Shown here piece by piece: positions 1 to 8,544 of a stretch of DNA of 64,000 nt. The position numbers were made by a program, and so were the translations under genes. This stretch comes from CATQHS01 sp965203375 (lineage in GTDB: Bacteria > Actinomycetota > Acidimicrobiia > Acidimicrobiales > Aldehydirespiratoraceae): contig OZ241886.1 of assembly GCA_965203375.1 (NCBI GenBank), forward strand, positions 1,612,001 to 1,676,000. The letters are read 5' to 3'. Every line of letters starts with the position of its first letter. Within the stretch, counting starts at the first letter, position 1. A model generated the notes under the pieces. That model saw only the letters and a list, made by a program, of their open reading frames with translations, searched no databases and was not told the origin of the DNA.

Positions 1-1312
1 CCGGGTCGGTGGTGGAGGCCAGGACCTGCTCGAAGAAGTCGATGTAGCTGGGGTGGTGGACGGGGTGGAACTCCCAGGCGGTGGGGTGGCTCATAATCAC
101 CACCCCTCCCTCCCGCACCAGCGGCCGGCCCCGGTAGAGGTTGAAGAAGTACCCCAGGCCCAGGCACATGACCAGGATCGGGTTCATCACCGAGTTCACG
201 TTGTAGGGGCAGATGTAGGGCAGCCCCATGGTCAGCACGTCGGTCTGGCCCTCCACCGGCACCAGGTGCTGGGCCAGCACGCTGTCGGTGGTGCGCTCGT
301 GAACGGCCTCCACCTCGCCGGCCTGCACCGAGGTCAGCTCGTAGGGGGCCAGCCACGAGCCGAAGGCCCGGCGCCGGGCCGCGGCGGGCATGGCCTTCAG
401 CCCGGCCTGCATGGCCATAAAAGAGGCCCGGTCCCGGCCCGACCACTCCCACTCCCGCTTCTGGAGCGCGGCCAGCGGCCCGGTGCGGCCGAAGGTGTTG
501 TTGTTGACCGTGGTCTCGATCTGGAAGACCCGGGGCCCGTGCCGGCGGATCACCGCGCCCTGCCGCCAGTTGGAGTGGTGCAGCTCGGAGCGATGGCGGT
601 CCATGAACGAGCGGGAGTTCACCATGGTGGCCACGTTGTGGTGGTGGCGCAGGGCCCGGTAGTCGGCCAGCCCGGTGGCGGTCGACTTCCAGCCCCCGTC
701 CATGGCCACCAGGTTGATGTTCACGTACACCAGCAGGTCGCTCTCCGCGGCCCGGCGGTTCATGGTCACCAGCTCGCCGTGGTCGGTGCGCCCCAGCTCC
801 ACCATCTGATCGGGGTCCTCGGCGTCGTGGTTGTAGAGGGCGCCGATGGGGGAGAAGGCGTCGAACACCCGGTCGCCGAGGGCGTGGCGCAGCTCGTCGT
901 CGGTCATCCGCCGGTGCAGGGCCAGCGCGGCGATGAGGTGGACGTCGTCCACCCCGGCCTCGGCCGCCATGTCCAGCACCTGCTCGATCACCCGCTGGCG
1001 GATGTCGGGGCGGCGCATGGGCGGCAGGGGCAGCGACAGGTCGTCGAAGGCGATGGTCAGCTTCATGCCGGGCCGCAGCAGCGAAGGCAGGGGGTCCTCG
1101 CCGACGGGGTTAAGCAGGGCCTCGGCGATGGCCCCGTCGGGGTCGGCCAGCCCCGGTAGCGGCTCGGCCGGGTAGATCACCCGGCTGCGGCCGGGCGGGA
1201 GCCGGTGGAGCTGGAAGCCCTCGCCGTGGTGGAACAGCACCGGCGGGGTGGAGCGGTCGACTTCGAGGACCAGGCCTGGCCGGGCCGGGCGCGGGCGGCG
1301 GTCCGAGGCCAT
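1..1312 (-). CDS. LarA-like (DUF2088, nickel-pincer lactate racemase family) protein, C-terminus cut by window edge
   Basis: Reading from an ATG at 1312 towards position 1 gives about 437 codons without a stop, so the 3' end lies outside the window. The translated N-terminal half has the look of the LarA/DUF2088 family: an early IAFDDLSLPLPPM segment, then HLIAALALHRRMTDDEL (the family's conserved His in a G/A-L-H-R context), NHDAEDPDQMVELG, then GGWK and a later HHHN. In lactate racemase the GGxK lysine carries the pincer cofactor and a downstream His binds nickel; both seem kept, while the His that normally lies ahead of GGxK (pH...GG) is not seen here. Members often are racemases or epimerases of 2-hydroxy acids, but substrate cannot be read from sequence. 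It lies 88 bp downstream of the reductase/HAD gene on the same strand. Confidence 0.75.
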   Translation of the reverse strand, partial: MASDRRPRPARPGLVLEVDRSTPPVLFHHGEGFQLHRLPPGRSRVIYPAEPLPGLADPDGAIAEALLNPVGEDPLPSLLRPGMKLTIAFDDLSLPLPPMRRPDIRQRVIEQVLDMAAEAGVDDVHLIAALALHRRMTDDELRHALGDRVFDAFSPIGALYNHDAEDPDQMVELGRTDHGELVTMNRRAAESDLLVYVNINLVAMDGGWKSTATGLADYRALRHHHNVATMVNSRSFMDRHRSELHHSNWRQGAVIRRHGPRVFQIETTVNNNTFGRTGPLAALQKREWEWSGRDRASFMAMQAGLKAMPAAARRRAFGSWLAPYELTSVQAGEVEAVHERTTDSVLAQHLVPVEGQTDVLTMGLPYICPYNVNSVMNPILVMCLGLGYFFNLYRGRPLVREGGVVIMSHPTAWEFHPVHHPSYIDFFEQVLASTTDP

Positions 1313-1400
1313 CAGCCCGTCTCCGACAGCCGGGCGGCCCGGCCGGGCGGGGCCATCAGGCCGTTCCTCGCCGACGGATCGGCCTGGCGGTCCGGGGCCA

Positions 1401-3791
1401 TCAGGCCGTCCTCGCCAGCTTCCGGCCCCGCCCGCCGCCGGCTCTCGCCGCTCTCGGCGGCTTGTCCCGCGAGAGGCGGGGGGCCAGGGGCAGCCGCTTG
1501 GCCGGGGCGCCGGCCGAGGTGGACCAGTGCTCGATCAGCCAGCCCCGGCGGCGGGCCAGCGAGGCCAGCTTGGTCTCGGGGTTCACCGCAACCGGGAACC
1601 CGACCGCCTCCAGCATGGGCAGATCGGAGGTGCTGTCGGCGTAGGCGACCGACTGGCGCAGGTCCAGGCCGCGGGCGGACGCGTAGTCGGCCAGGGTCTG
1701 GTAGCGGGCCTCCCCGGTGGGGGGCACCGACACCAGGCGGCCGTCGTAGGCGCCGCCGTCCACGCCCATCTCGGCCGCGATGATGTCGTCGAACAGGGGC
1801 CGCAGCGGCTCCACCACCAAGTCGAGGGCGCCGGTGATGAGCAGCGTGCGGTGGCCCATCCGGCGGTGCTGGCGGATGCGCCGGATGCCGGCGGGGAAGG
1901 ACTTGACCATCAGCAGGTCGCTCAGCATCTCGCGCACGTCGTCGTTGAGGCGGTCGGCCGGCGCGCCCTCGAACCGCCGGTAGAAGTAGCGCAGGAAGTC
2001 GCTGCGGTCCTTGCGGTCCAGGGCCAGCAGCCGGGGGACCTCCCGCAGGGTCCGGGCCACGAACCGGGCCCGCTCGGCCGAGTCCAGGCGCCGGGTGGCC
2101 AGCCACGAGTAGCTGGCCACCACGTTGGAGGCGATCAGGGTGTTCTCGAGGTCGAACACGGCCAGGTGGCGCTCGGGATCCAGCACCTGGCGGCGGAGCC
2201 GGGCCGGGCGGGGCTCGGCGCTGGGGCGGCCCGGCGCCATCTTGAGCCGGGCCCGGCGGACCATGGACGGGAGGTGGACCCCGCACACGTAGTCGGACCA
2301 GTCGATCACCCGGGGGTCGAAGCAGAAGCCGGCCCGGTCGGCGGGGTCGGCGGAGCCCCACATCTCCATCAGCCGGTCCAGCCCGAAGACGGCCTCGCAC
2401 TCGGCGTAGGCGCCGTAGAGCTCGACGTAGCCGTTGGCCCGCTGGAGCTGGTCGCTCTGCTCCTCCACCCTGGCCCGCAACTCGGCCTGCCGGCCCCGCA
2501 GGGGCAGCGCCGTCAGCACCCGGTCGGCGGCGCCGAGGGCCCGCTGAGCCCGCTGGAGCTGGGCCGACACCCGCCCCCGGCCCGGGAACGACCACTCCGG
2601 CACCCCGATGGGCTGATTGCGGTCGTCGTAGACGGGGTTGTCGATGAACCACCCCCTCACCAGGTCCACGAGCTGGCCGTAGCGGAGCGGGTTGACCGCG
2701 CCGCTGGCGATCTGGGTGACGTCGGGCTCGCCGCCGGCCGGGCCCCGGGCGGCCACGGCCAGGATGGTGGACACCACCAGATCGACGGGGATGACGTCGA
2801 TGATCCCCTCGGGCACGCCGGGGAACTCCTTGAGCATGCCCCGGGCGTAGGCGGCTATGACCGGCTCGGCCATGCGGAAGCCCCGTATCCACCCCGGCTT
2901 GGGCTCGGCCAGGGCCGACTCGATGATCGAGGGCCGCACGATGCTGACCGGCACCCCGCCCCTGGTCTCGGCCAGGGCCCGCTCCCCCAGGGCCTTGGTG
3001 AAGGCGTAGGCGTCGGGGAACCCGAGGCTGGCCGCCCGGGCCCGGCCCGCCTCGCTCAGCCGCCGGTCCACCCAGCGGCGGCGCAGGCTCTCGACCTTGG
3101 CGGTCAGGGCCGGGGTGCCGGCAGCCCCCAGCTCCCGGCGGGCCTCCCGGCCCAGCGCGGCCAGGCGCTCGGGAGTCCGGCTGGCCTGCTCGGCGTCGGC
3201 CCGGGCCCGGCGGGCGCTGTCGGCCTCGCCCCGCCAGTCGGCGTCGACGAAGAACGGCGACTGGTCCACGAGCTGCTCGGGGGCCGCCCCCCGGCGGCTG
3301 CCGGCCACATAGCAGGTGGACACGGAGATGAGGTGGGCGGCGCTGCCGGCCGCCCGCATGGCCTCGGCCACCCGGACCGGCCCCAGCATGTTGACCTCGA
3401 CGGCGTCGTCGAGGGCGGAGTCGAAGGAGACGGCCGCGGCCGCGTGGACGACGACGTCGCAGTCGGCCAGCCGGGCCTGTCCGTTGTGGTCGAGGCCGAG
3501 CCCGTCTCGGGCGACGTCGCCGGCCACGGCGGTGATTCGGCGGTCGGCCATCTGCTCGAAGGTCTCGGATCCGCTGCGGCTGGCCGGCTCGGACCGGAGG
3601 CGGTCGAAGGCGTCGTTGCGCAGCACGTCGCGCCGGACCCGCTCGTCGGCGCCGCGCCAGCCCGGCCGCACCACCAGCACCAGCTCGCAGTCGGGGACGC
3701 ACCGCAGCAGCCGCTCCACCAGCGCGGTGCCCAGGAACCCGGTGGCGCCGGTGACGGCGATGCGTTTGCCGGCCAGGCTCTCGACGATCAC
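1401..3791 (-). CDS. Fused acyl-CoA/thioester reductase-type SDR and HAD-IB phosphatase-like protein
   Basis: The 796-residue product has two domains. Residues 1-~430 form an extended SDR of the fatty acyl-CoA reductase (NAD-binding-4, male-sterility) type: GATGFLG at 15-21, a DVVVHAAAAVSF strand and YAFTK (YxxxK) near residue 262. From ~540 comes a HAD-IB domain: FDLENT near 545 (nucleophile Asp, with Glu where the usual DxDxT acid/base Asp sits), LLITGALD (motif II) and YADSTSDLPMLEAVG (motif IV), followed by a basic tail. Family knowledge suggests reduction of a fatty acyl-CoA, with the HAD domain acting on lipid or phosphate ester; the actual substrate is unknown. The GTG start at 3791 is chosen because the Rossmann strand follows directly. 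It is divergent from the TetR gene, with two operators between them, so it is a likely target of that regulator. Confidence 0.85.
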   Translation of the reverse strand: MIVESLAGKRIAVTGATGFLGTALVERLLRCVPDCELVLVVRPGWRGADERVRRDVLRNDAFDRLRSEPASRSGSETFEQMADRRITAVAGDVARDGLGLDHNGQARLADCDVVVHAAAAVSFDSALDDAVEVNMLGPVRVAEAMRAAGSAAHLISVSTCYVAGSRRGAAPEQLVDQSPFFVDADWRGEADSARRARADAEQASRTPERLAALGREARRELGAAGTPALTAKVESLRRRWVDRRLSEAGRARAASLGFPDAYAFTKALGERALAETRGGVPVSIVRPSIIESALAEPKPGWIRGFRMAEPVIAAYARGMLKEFPGVPEGIIDVIPVDLVVSTILAVAARGPAGGEPDVTQIASGAVNPLRYGQLVDLVRGWFIDNPVYDDRNQPIGVPEWSFPGRGRVSAQLQRAQRALGAADRVLTALPLRGRQAELRARVEEQSDQLQRANGYVELYGAYAECEAVFGLDRLMEMWGSADPADRAGFCFDPRVIDWSDYVCGVHLPSMVRRARLKMAPGRPSAEPRPARLRRQVLDPERHLAVFDLENTLIASNVVASYSWLATRRLDSAERARFVARTLREVPRLLALDRKDRSDFLRYFYRRFEGAPADRLNDDVREMLSDLLMVKSFPAGIRRIRQHRRMGHRTLLITGALDLVVEPLRPLFDDIIAAEMGVDGGAYDGRLVSVPPTGEARYQTLADYASARGLDLRQSVAYADSTSDLPMLEAVGFPVAVNPETKLASLARRRGWLIEHWSTSAGAPAKRLPLAPRLSRDKPPRAARAGGGRGRKLARTA

Positions 3792-3930
3792 GGCGCCGTC
3801 ATTCGGGTGGCGCCGGTGACGGCGTTGTTCTCGGCGGCGCGGCTCTCGGCGATCACGGCGCCGTCATTGGGGTGGCGCGGGTGCGCTTGCCGGCCGGACT
3901 CTTGGCGGTCACGGCGCCCTCATTCCTGCT
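3741..3930. repeat. Degenerate 65-bp tandem repeat (about 3 copies) over the 5' end of the reductase/HAD gene
   Basis: The words GGTGGCGCCGGTGACGGCG and GATCACGGCGCCGTCATT recur with starts at 3741, 3806 and 3871, a strict 65-bp spacing. The first copy contains the real start codon and first codons of the gene on the minus strand; the other copies lie upstream in its leader and carry decayed start-like sequence. Confidence 0.85.
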
Positions 3931-3980
3931 TGATGTCGGTCGCTTGGGCCTGTCGCCCGGGGGCGGCGGCCCGGGCCTTG

Positions 3981-4019
3981 TCTACCAGTTGGTAGAGGCA
4001 ATGTCTACCAATTGGTAGA
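3981..4019. promoter_or_regulatory. Twin 16-bp palindromic operator, probably for the adjacent TetR regulator
   Basis: TCTACCAGTTGGTAGA (3981-3996) and TCTACCAATTGGTAGA (4004-4019) share 7-bp arms TCTACCA/TGGTAGA; the second is a perfect 16-bp palindrome. Their starts are 23 bp apart, about two helical turns, as expected for two TetR dimers bound to one region. The site ends 23 bp before the regulator's ATG and lies 190 bp from the start of the divergent reductase gene, suggesting autoregulation and control of both genes. Confidence 0.75.
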
Positions 4020-4042
4020 GAATTTTGGGTACGGTGCGGTCC

Positions 4043-4657
4043 ATGGCCGGCTCCGACACCAGGCGGCGCATACTCGACACCGCCCTGGCCGCCTTCGGCC
4101 GGGACGGCTACGCGGCCACGTCTTTGGACGCGCTGGCCGCCGAGCTCGGCGTCCGCAAGCAGACCATCCTGTACTGGTTCCCGTCCAAGCTGGACCTGTT
4201 CGAGGCGGTGGTGGACGACGCCGCCGAGGGCTTGGCCGACGCCTTCGACGAGGCGGCGACCGGCGGCCTCACCGGCCTCGACCAGGTGCAGGCCATCGTC
4301 GACCGGGTCTTCCGACTGGCCGTCCACCGGCCCGAGGTGCTGGGGCTGGTGCGGGAGGTGACCCGCCCGGAGTCGCCGACCGCCTCCCGGCTGGGGGCCA
4401 GGATCAGGCCGCTTTATGACCGGGCCCGCGACTTTCTGATGCGGGAGATGGAGGCGGGCCGCCTGCGGCGCAGCGACCCGGCCATGCTGCTGTTGTCGCT
4501 TTATTCGGCGGTGGTGGGCATGGTCACCGAGCTGGAGGTCCAGCGCGCCGTGGGCTTCGAGCCCACGCTGCGGTCCACGGTGATGCGCCGGCGGGAGCTG
4601 ATGCGGTTCCTGCGAGCCGCCCTCGCCCCCGAGAGCCCGGCCCCGGCCGCCCCATGA
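4043..4657 (+). CDS. TetR/AcrR family transcriptional regulator
   Basis: The product of 204 residues starts MAGSDTRRRILDTAL and has a TetR helix-turn-helix over residues ~5-50 (ILDTALAAFGRDGY..TSLDALAAELGVRKQTILYWFPSK), which is the typical N-terminal signature with YWFPSK in place of YYHF. The rest is an alpha-helical ligand-binding domain with the usual length. ATG 4043 is preferred over in-frame TTG 4025 and GTG 4034, since it leaves room for a promoter behind the operators. The divergent acyl-CoA reductase/HAD gene and the twin palindromes suggest that the ligand is a fatty acyl-type compound; this is inference. The stop forms an ATGA whose ATG is repeated further downstream at the start of the next gene. 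Confidence 0.88.
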   Translation: MAGSDTRRRILDTALAAFGRDGYAATSLDALAAELGVRKQTILYWFPSKLDLFEAVVDDAAEGLADAFDEAATGGLTGLDQVQAIVDRVFRLAVHRPEVLGLVREVTRPESPTASRLGARIRPLYDRARDFLMREMEAGRLRRSDPAMLLLSLYSAVVGMVTELEVQRAVGFEPTLRSTVMRRRELMRFLRAALAPESPAPAAP

Positions 4658-4824
4658 CCCTGCGGGCGCTTTTTCGAGTTGGTTGCGGTCTGCCATGGCT
4701 CTGTGAGCGCCTTATGGTTGGCCGCGGACTGGCAGTGACCCGCGGTGGCTGCGGAACGGCCAGGGGTTGGAGATGACCCTGCGGGGACTGCGAGCGGCTG
4801 CGAGTTGGAGATGACCCTGCGGGC
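4654..4824. repeat. Stop/start junction duplicated in the TetR-hydrolase spacer
   Basis: ATGACCCTGCGGGC occurs at 4654 (overlapping the TetR stop) and at 4811 (the hydrolase start), with ATGACCCTGCGGGG at 4773 between them. GAGTTGG blocks accompany the copies at 4676 and 4803. The pattern suggests that an ancestral ATGA overlap was pulled apart by duplication. Confidence 0.7.
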
Positions 4825-5584
4825 CTATCTGGGCGGGGCGATCCTGGCCGAGCACCGGCCGGGCCCCGGCCGGGCCGCGGGTTGGCCGACGGTGCTGGCC
4901 CTGCACGGCTGGGGCCGGGACCGCCGCGACCTGCTCGGGGCGCTGGCTGGCTTTGATGTGGTGGCCGCGGACCTGCCCGGGTTCGGGGCCTCACCGCCGC
5001 CGCCCGAGGGGTGGGGGGCGGCCGAGTACGCCGCCGCGGTGTCCGAGATGATCGCCGAGACGGGAGAGGGTCCCTATCTGGTGGTGGGCCACAGCTTCGG
5101 GGGGAGGGTGGCGGTGTGCCTGGCCGCCGACCGCCCCGATCAGGTGTCGGGGGTGGTGCTGGCGGGGGCGCCGCTGTGGCGGACCGGCCCCGCGCCCCGG
5201 CCCGCGCTCGGCTACCGGGTGGTCAGGGCTCTGGCCCGGCTGGGCTTCGTCGGCCCCGGCCGGCTCGAAGCGGCTCGCCGTCGGCACGGGTCAAGTGACT
5301 ACCGGGGCGCCGAGCCGGTGATGCGCGAAGTCCTGGTGCGGGTGGTGAACGAGGACTACCGGGACCGGCTGGCTCGCATCCGCCAGCCGGTGGCGCTGGT
5401 GTGGGGAGAGCGCGACGCCGCCGCCCCCGCTCAGATCGCGGCCGAGGCCGCCCGCATCCTGCCCCGGCCGGTAACAGTTGACATCGTGGAGGGCGCGGGC
5501 CACGACGTTCACCGCGACGCCCCCGAAGCCATCGTCCAGGCCGTCGAGACCGTGGCCCGCGCCGAACCCGCGCCGGAACCGTGA
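4811..5584 (+). CDS. Alpha/beta hydrolase
   Basis: A 257-residue alpha/beta-hydrolase fold protein. Visible elements are the oxyanion-loop LHGWG, ADLPGFG, the nucleophile elbow VGHSFGGR (Ser), the acid strand LVWGERDAAAP (Asp) and the catalytic His in EGAGHDVHRDAPE, so the triad is complete. No signal peptide is seen. ATG 4811 is chosen because the family's first strand follows and residues encoded upstream (from 4745) look like repeat-derived sequence; 4745 remains possible. The substrate is unknown. It stands between a TetR gene and a MurF-like gene, separated from the latter by a 188-bp repeat-filled spacer. Confidence 0.85.
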   Translation: MTLRAYLGGAILAEHRPGPGRAAGWPTVLALHGWGRDRRDLLGALAGFDVVAADLPGFGASPPPPEGWGAAEYAAAVSEMIAETGEGPYLVVGHSFGGRVAVCLAADRPDQVSGVVLAGAPLWRTGPAPRPALGYRVVRALARLGFVGPGRLEAARRRHGSSDYRGAEPVMREVLVRVVNEDYRDRLARIRQPVALVWGERDAAAPAQIAAEAARILPRPVTVDIVEGAGHDVHRDAPEAIVQAVETVARAEPAPEP

Positions 5585-5781
5585 ACAGAGCCGTGACCAT
5601 GACGGTGGCGACACCGCGGCCCGGGCCGAGCCCGCGCCGGAATCGGTGCCGGGGCCGTGACGGGGGCGACGCGGTGGCCGGGGCCGTGACGGGGGCGACG
5701 CGGTGGCCGGGGCCGTGACTGCGACAGGGGCGATGTGGTGGTTGGGGCCGTGACCGTGGCGGAGGCGACGCGGTGACCGGT
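5567..5781. repeat. Degenerate 29-bp tandem repeats carrying start-like GTG codons
   Basis: GGGGCCGTGACGGGGGCGACGC-type units start at 5651, 5680 and 5709 (29-bp spacing) with a variant at 5744; the last leads into GCGACGCGGTGACCGG, the true start of the MurF-like gene at 5773. CCCGCGCCGGAA from the 3' end of the hydrolase gene (near 5569) is repeated near 5631. Thus both the upstream stop region and downstream start region were copied. No gene is seen in 5585-5772. Confidence 0.8.
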
Positions 5782-7353
5782 GCCGGAACCGTGATCGCTT
5801 CGGGCCTCGGGGTCTTGGCTGGTCTGGCCGCGTTGGCCCGGTGGTTGCGGGTCTCTCAGCGCGAGCACTATGACCCCGGGCGCTGCCTGATCACCCTCGG
5901 ACGGTGGGTCCGGCTTCGGCCTCCGAACCCGGCGCTGGCCGCGCTGGCCATCGGTGGGCTGGCCTTGGCCGTCGCTGCCCTGGCCGCCAGAAACGTGGCC
6001 TTGGCCGCTTGGGGGGCCGGGGCGTCGGCCGCGGCAGTGATCCTGTTCCCCTGGCCCATGAGGGTGATCGGCCGCCCCCGGCTGCACCTCACCCGGCGGG
6101 CCCGCACCCTGGCCGCTTTGAGCCTGGGGGTGTCGGGGGCGACCGCGGCCCTGCTGGCAACGGCCCTGTCGGAATTGGCCGCGGCCAACTCGGCCACGGC
6201 CGGGTCCGCACTGCCCGCGGCCTTGGCCCTGACCGCCGCGGCCGCCCCGGCCGTCGTCGACGCGGCCGCGGCCGTCTTGGCCCCGCTGGAGCGGCGCCTT
6301 CTGGAGCGGCACCGGCGGCGGGCCGCGGCGAGGCTGGCCCGAGTCGCCCCGTTCGTGATCGCGGTCACCGGGAGTTGGGGCAAGACCTCCACCAAGAACC
6401 ACATCCGGGACCTGCTGAGCGGCGCCGCGGCGGTGGCGGCCTCGCCCGCCTCCTACAACAACACCGCCGGGCTGTCGCTGACCGTAAACGACCACATGCC
6501 CGACGGCGCCGAGGTGCTGGTGGCGGAGATGGGCATGTACAGGCCGGGCGAGATCAAGGAGATGTGCTCGTGGGTCCGGCCCGACGTGGCGGTGATAACC
6601 GCGGTGGGCCCCATGCACCTGGAGCGGGCCGGGTCGATGGAGCGCATCGCCGCGGCCAAGGCCGAGATCCTTGAGCGGGCCCGCACCGCCGTGCTGTGGG
6701 TGGACGACCCGCGGCTGGACGAGCTGTCCCGCACCGCCCCGGCGCCGACGGTCATGCGGGTCGGCGCCGCCGGCGGCCCCGACTTGGACGTAGAGGTGAC
6801 CGAGTCAAACAACGAGATGATCGTCCGGGCCGGCGGATCCGAAATCGGGCGAATCGGCGCCGACGCGGGCGTCCACCCCGCCAACGTCGGCTGCGCGGTG
6901 GCGGCCGCCCTGGCCTACGGGGCGGCCCCGGACCGGATCGGTCCCCGGCTGGCCGCCCTCGGGCCCCCGCAGCACCGGGCTGCCGCCTCCCGCAGCCCGG
7001 CCGGGGTGCTGGTGGTGGACGACACCTTCAACTCCAACCCGGCCGGGGCCCTCCGGGCCGTGGAGGACCTGGCCCGCCGGGTGGACGGCCGGCGGGCGGT
7101 GGTCACGCCGGGAATGGTGGAGCTGGGGCCCGAGCAGCGCCGGGCCAACGCCGAGCTGGCCCGGGCGGTGATCGCCTCCGGCGCCGCGCTGGTGATCGTC
7201 GGGCGCACCAACCGCCGGGCGCTGCTGGAGGGCGCGGGCGGCGAGGCGGTGTCGGCGCCCGACCGGTCGGCCGCCCGGGACTGGGTCCGCGAGCATCTGG
7301 GGGAGGGTGACGGAGTACTGTGGGAGAATGACCTGCCCGATCACTACCCCTGA
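5773..7353 (+). CDS. Membrane-anchored MurF-like Mur ligase
   Basis: The 526-residue protein has about four hydrophobic segments in residues 1-160, then a Mur ligase core: GSWGKTSTK P-loop near residue 200, SYNNTAGLSLTVN, EMGMYRPGEI, VGPMHLERAGSMERIAAAKAEIL, HPANVGCAVAAAL and DDTFNSNPAGA near 416, followed by GMVELG. These match MurF (UDP-MurNAc-tripeptide:D-Ala-D-Ala ligase) best among Mur enzymes, but the membrane N-terminus makes it longer than soluble MurF (~450). It is followed after 69 bp by a Ddl-like ligase, the classical partner that makes the dipeptide. The GTG start at 5773 is followed immediately by the first hydrophobic helix. It could be the only MurF or a specialised paralogue; the window cannot decide. 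Confidence 0.82.
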   Translation: MTGAGTVIASGLGVLAGLAALARWLRVSQREHYDPGRCLITLGRWVRLRPPNPALAALAIGGLALAVAALAARNVALAAWGAGASAAAVILFPWPMRVIGRPRLHLTRRARTLAALSLGVSGATAALLATALSELAAANSATAGSALPAALALTAAAAPAVVDAAAAVLAPLERRLLERHRRRAAARLARVAPFVIAVTGSWGKTSTKNHIRDLLSGAAAVAASPASYNNTAGLSLTVNDHMPDGAEVLVAEMGMYRPGEIKEMCSWVRPDVAVITAVGPMHLERAGSMERIAAAKAEILERARTAVLWVDDPRLDELSRTAPAPTVMRVGAAGGPDLDVEVTESNNEMIVRAGGSEIGRIGADAGVHPANVGCAVAAALAYGAAPDRIGPRLAALGPPQHRAAASRSPAGVLVVDDTFNSNPAGALRAVEDLARRVDGRRAVVTPGMVELGPEQRRANAELARAVIASGAALVIVGRTNRRALLEGAGGEAVSAPDRSAARDWVREHLGEGDGVLWENDLPDHYP

Positions 7354-7422
7354 TCGGCGGCCGGGCGGGACCAGGGGTCGGGGATCGGGTCTCGACCGGC
7401 GTCGGGCGGCGGGCGGGGGGCT

Positions 7423-8544
7423 GTGAGCGGGGTCGGCGTCACCTTCGGCGGACCCTCCGCCGAGCACGACATCTCCATCCTGACCGGCCTGCAGGCGGCC
7501 CGGTCCCTGGCCGAGGCGGGCGAGGAGGTGTGCTGCCTGTACTGGACCAAGACCGGCCGGTGGAAGCGGGTCCCGACCGCGGCCGAGGCCGCCCAGTTCC
7601 TCGAGCCTGAGGTGGAGGGCTCCTCCGAGGTGGAGCTGACCGTGCCGGGAGGCTTCGTCGAGCGCCGCCGTCGGCGGGCCGCGCCGCTGGACCTGCGGGC
7701 CGTGCTCAACTGCTGCCACGGCGGCCCCGGCGAGGACGGGTCGCTGGCCGCCCTGCTGGCCCTGGCCGGGCTGGCCGTCACCGGCCCCGGCCCCGCCGCC
7801 AGCGCCCTGGCCATGGACAAGCTGGCCACCGCGGCCCTGGCCCGCTCGGCGGGGGTGCCCGCCATCCAGACGGCGGCGTGGTCCCCCTATTTCGGGTCGG
7901 CCGGTTCGGAGGCCGAGATCGATCTGCTGCCCCGGCCCTGGGTGGTCAAGCCGAGATGGGGCGGGTCGTCCATCGGGGTCGAGGCCGGCGTCGAGGACAT
8001 CGGCACCGTCGAGGCCCTGGCCCGAACCGGGGTGGGACGGGCCGGGCTGGTGGTCCAGCCCTACCTGGAGGGGTGGATCGACCTCAACGTGGCGGTCCGC
8101 ACCCACCCCGCCTTCGAGGTGTCCGAGGTGGAGCGCCCCCTCAGAGGCGACGCCGAGATCCTGGGCTACCGGGAGAAGTACCTCACCGGCGGGCCGGGGA
8201 TGGACGAGGCCCCCCACGAGATCCCGGCCGACATCCCCGCCGGGGTCCGCCAGTCGATCGTCGAGCACGCGGCGGCGCTGGCCCGGCATATGGGCCTCAC
8301 CGGCGCCCCCCGGATCGACTTCATGTGGGACGGCGCCGACGAGGTCCGCCTGTGCGAGGTCAACTCGATCCCGGGGGCCTGGGGCAACCATCTCTGGCGG
8401 GCCGGCGGCGTCGCTCGGGACCGTCTCTATCTCGACCTCATCGCCGAGGCCGAGGCGGCGCCGGCCGTGCCGCCCCAGTGGTCCGGTTCCAGCGACGGCC
8501 GGGCCCTGGCCATGTCCGGGGCCATCGCGGCCAAACTGACATGA
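7423..8544 (+). CDS. D-alanine--D-alanine ligase-like ATP-grasp protein
   Basis: The 373-residue product follows the Ddl order: VTFGGPSAEHDISI at the N-terminus, HGGPGEDGSLAALLALAG, TGPGPAASALAMDK, the ATP-grasp KPRWGGSSIGV near residue 176, KYLTGG, PRIDFMW and EVNSIPGAWGNHLW at the C-terminal catalytic end. Canonical Ddl has EVNTxPGMTxxS at the last site, so the binding pocket differs; the product may be a D-Ala-D-Ala variant or another dipeptide. GTG 7423 follows a purine-rich stretch. It probably forms an operon with the MurF-like gene and overlaps the amidase gene by ATGA at 8541-8544. Confidence 0.82.
   Translation: MSGVGVTFGGPSAEHDISILTGLQAARSLAEAGEEVCCLYWTKTGRWKRVPTAAEAAQFLEPEVEGSSEVELTVPGGFVERRRRRAAPLDLRAVLNCCHGGPGEDGSLAALLALAGLAVTGPGPAASALAMDKLATAALARSAGVPAIQTAAWSPYFGSAGSEAEIDLLPRPWVVKPRWGGSSIGVEAGVEDIGTVEALARTGVGRAGLVVQPYLEGWIDLNVAVRTHPAFEVSEVERPLRGDAEILGYREKYLTGGPGMDEAPHEIPADIPAGVRQSIVEHAAALARHMGLTGAPRIDFMWDGADEVRLCEVNSIPGAWGNHLWRAGGVARDRLYLDLIAEAEAAPAVPPQWSGSSDGRALAMSGAIAAKLT

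Noticed and set aside
53..3995. Long plus-strand open frames over 53-1159 and 1248-3995
   Set aside because: They are antisense to the LarA-like and reductase/HAD genes, give His/Gly/Arg/Pro-rich sequence without motifs and are typical by-products of very high GC.
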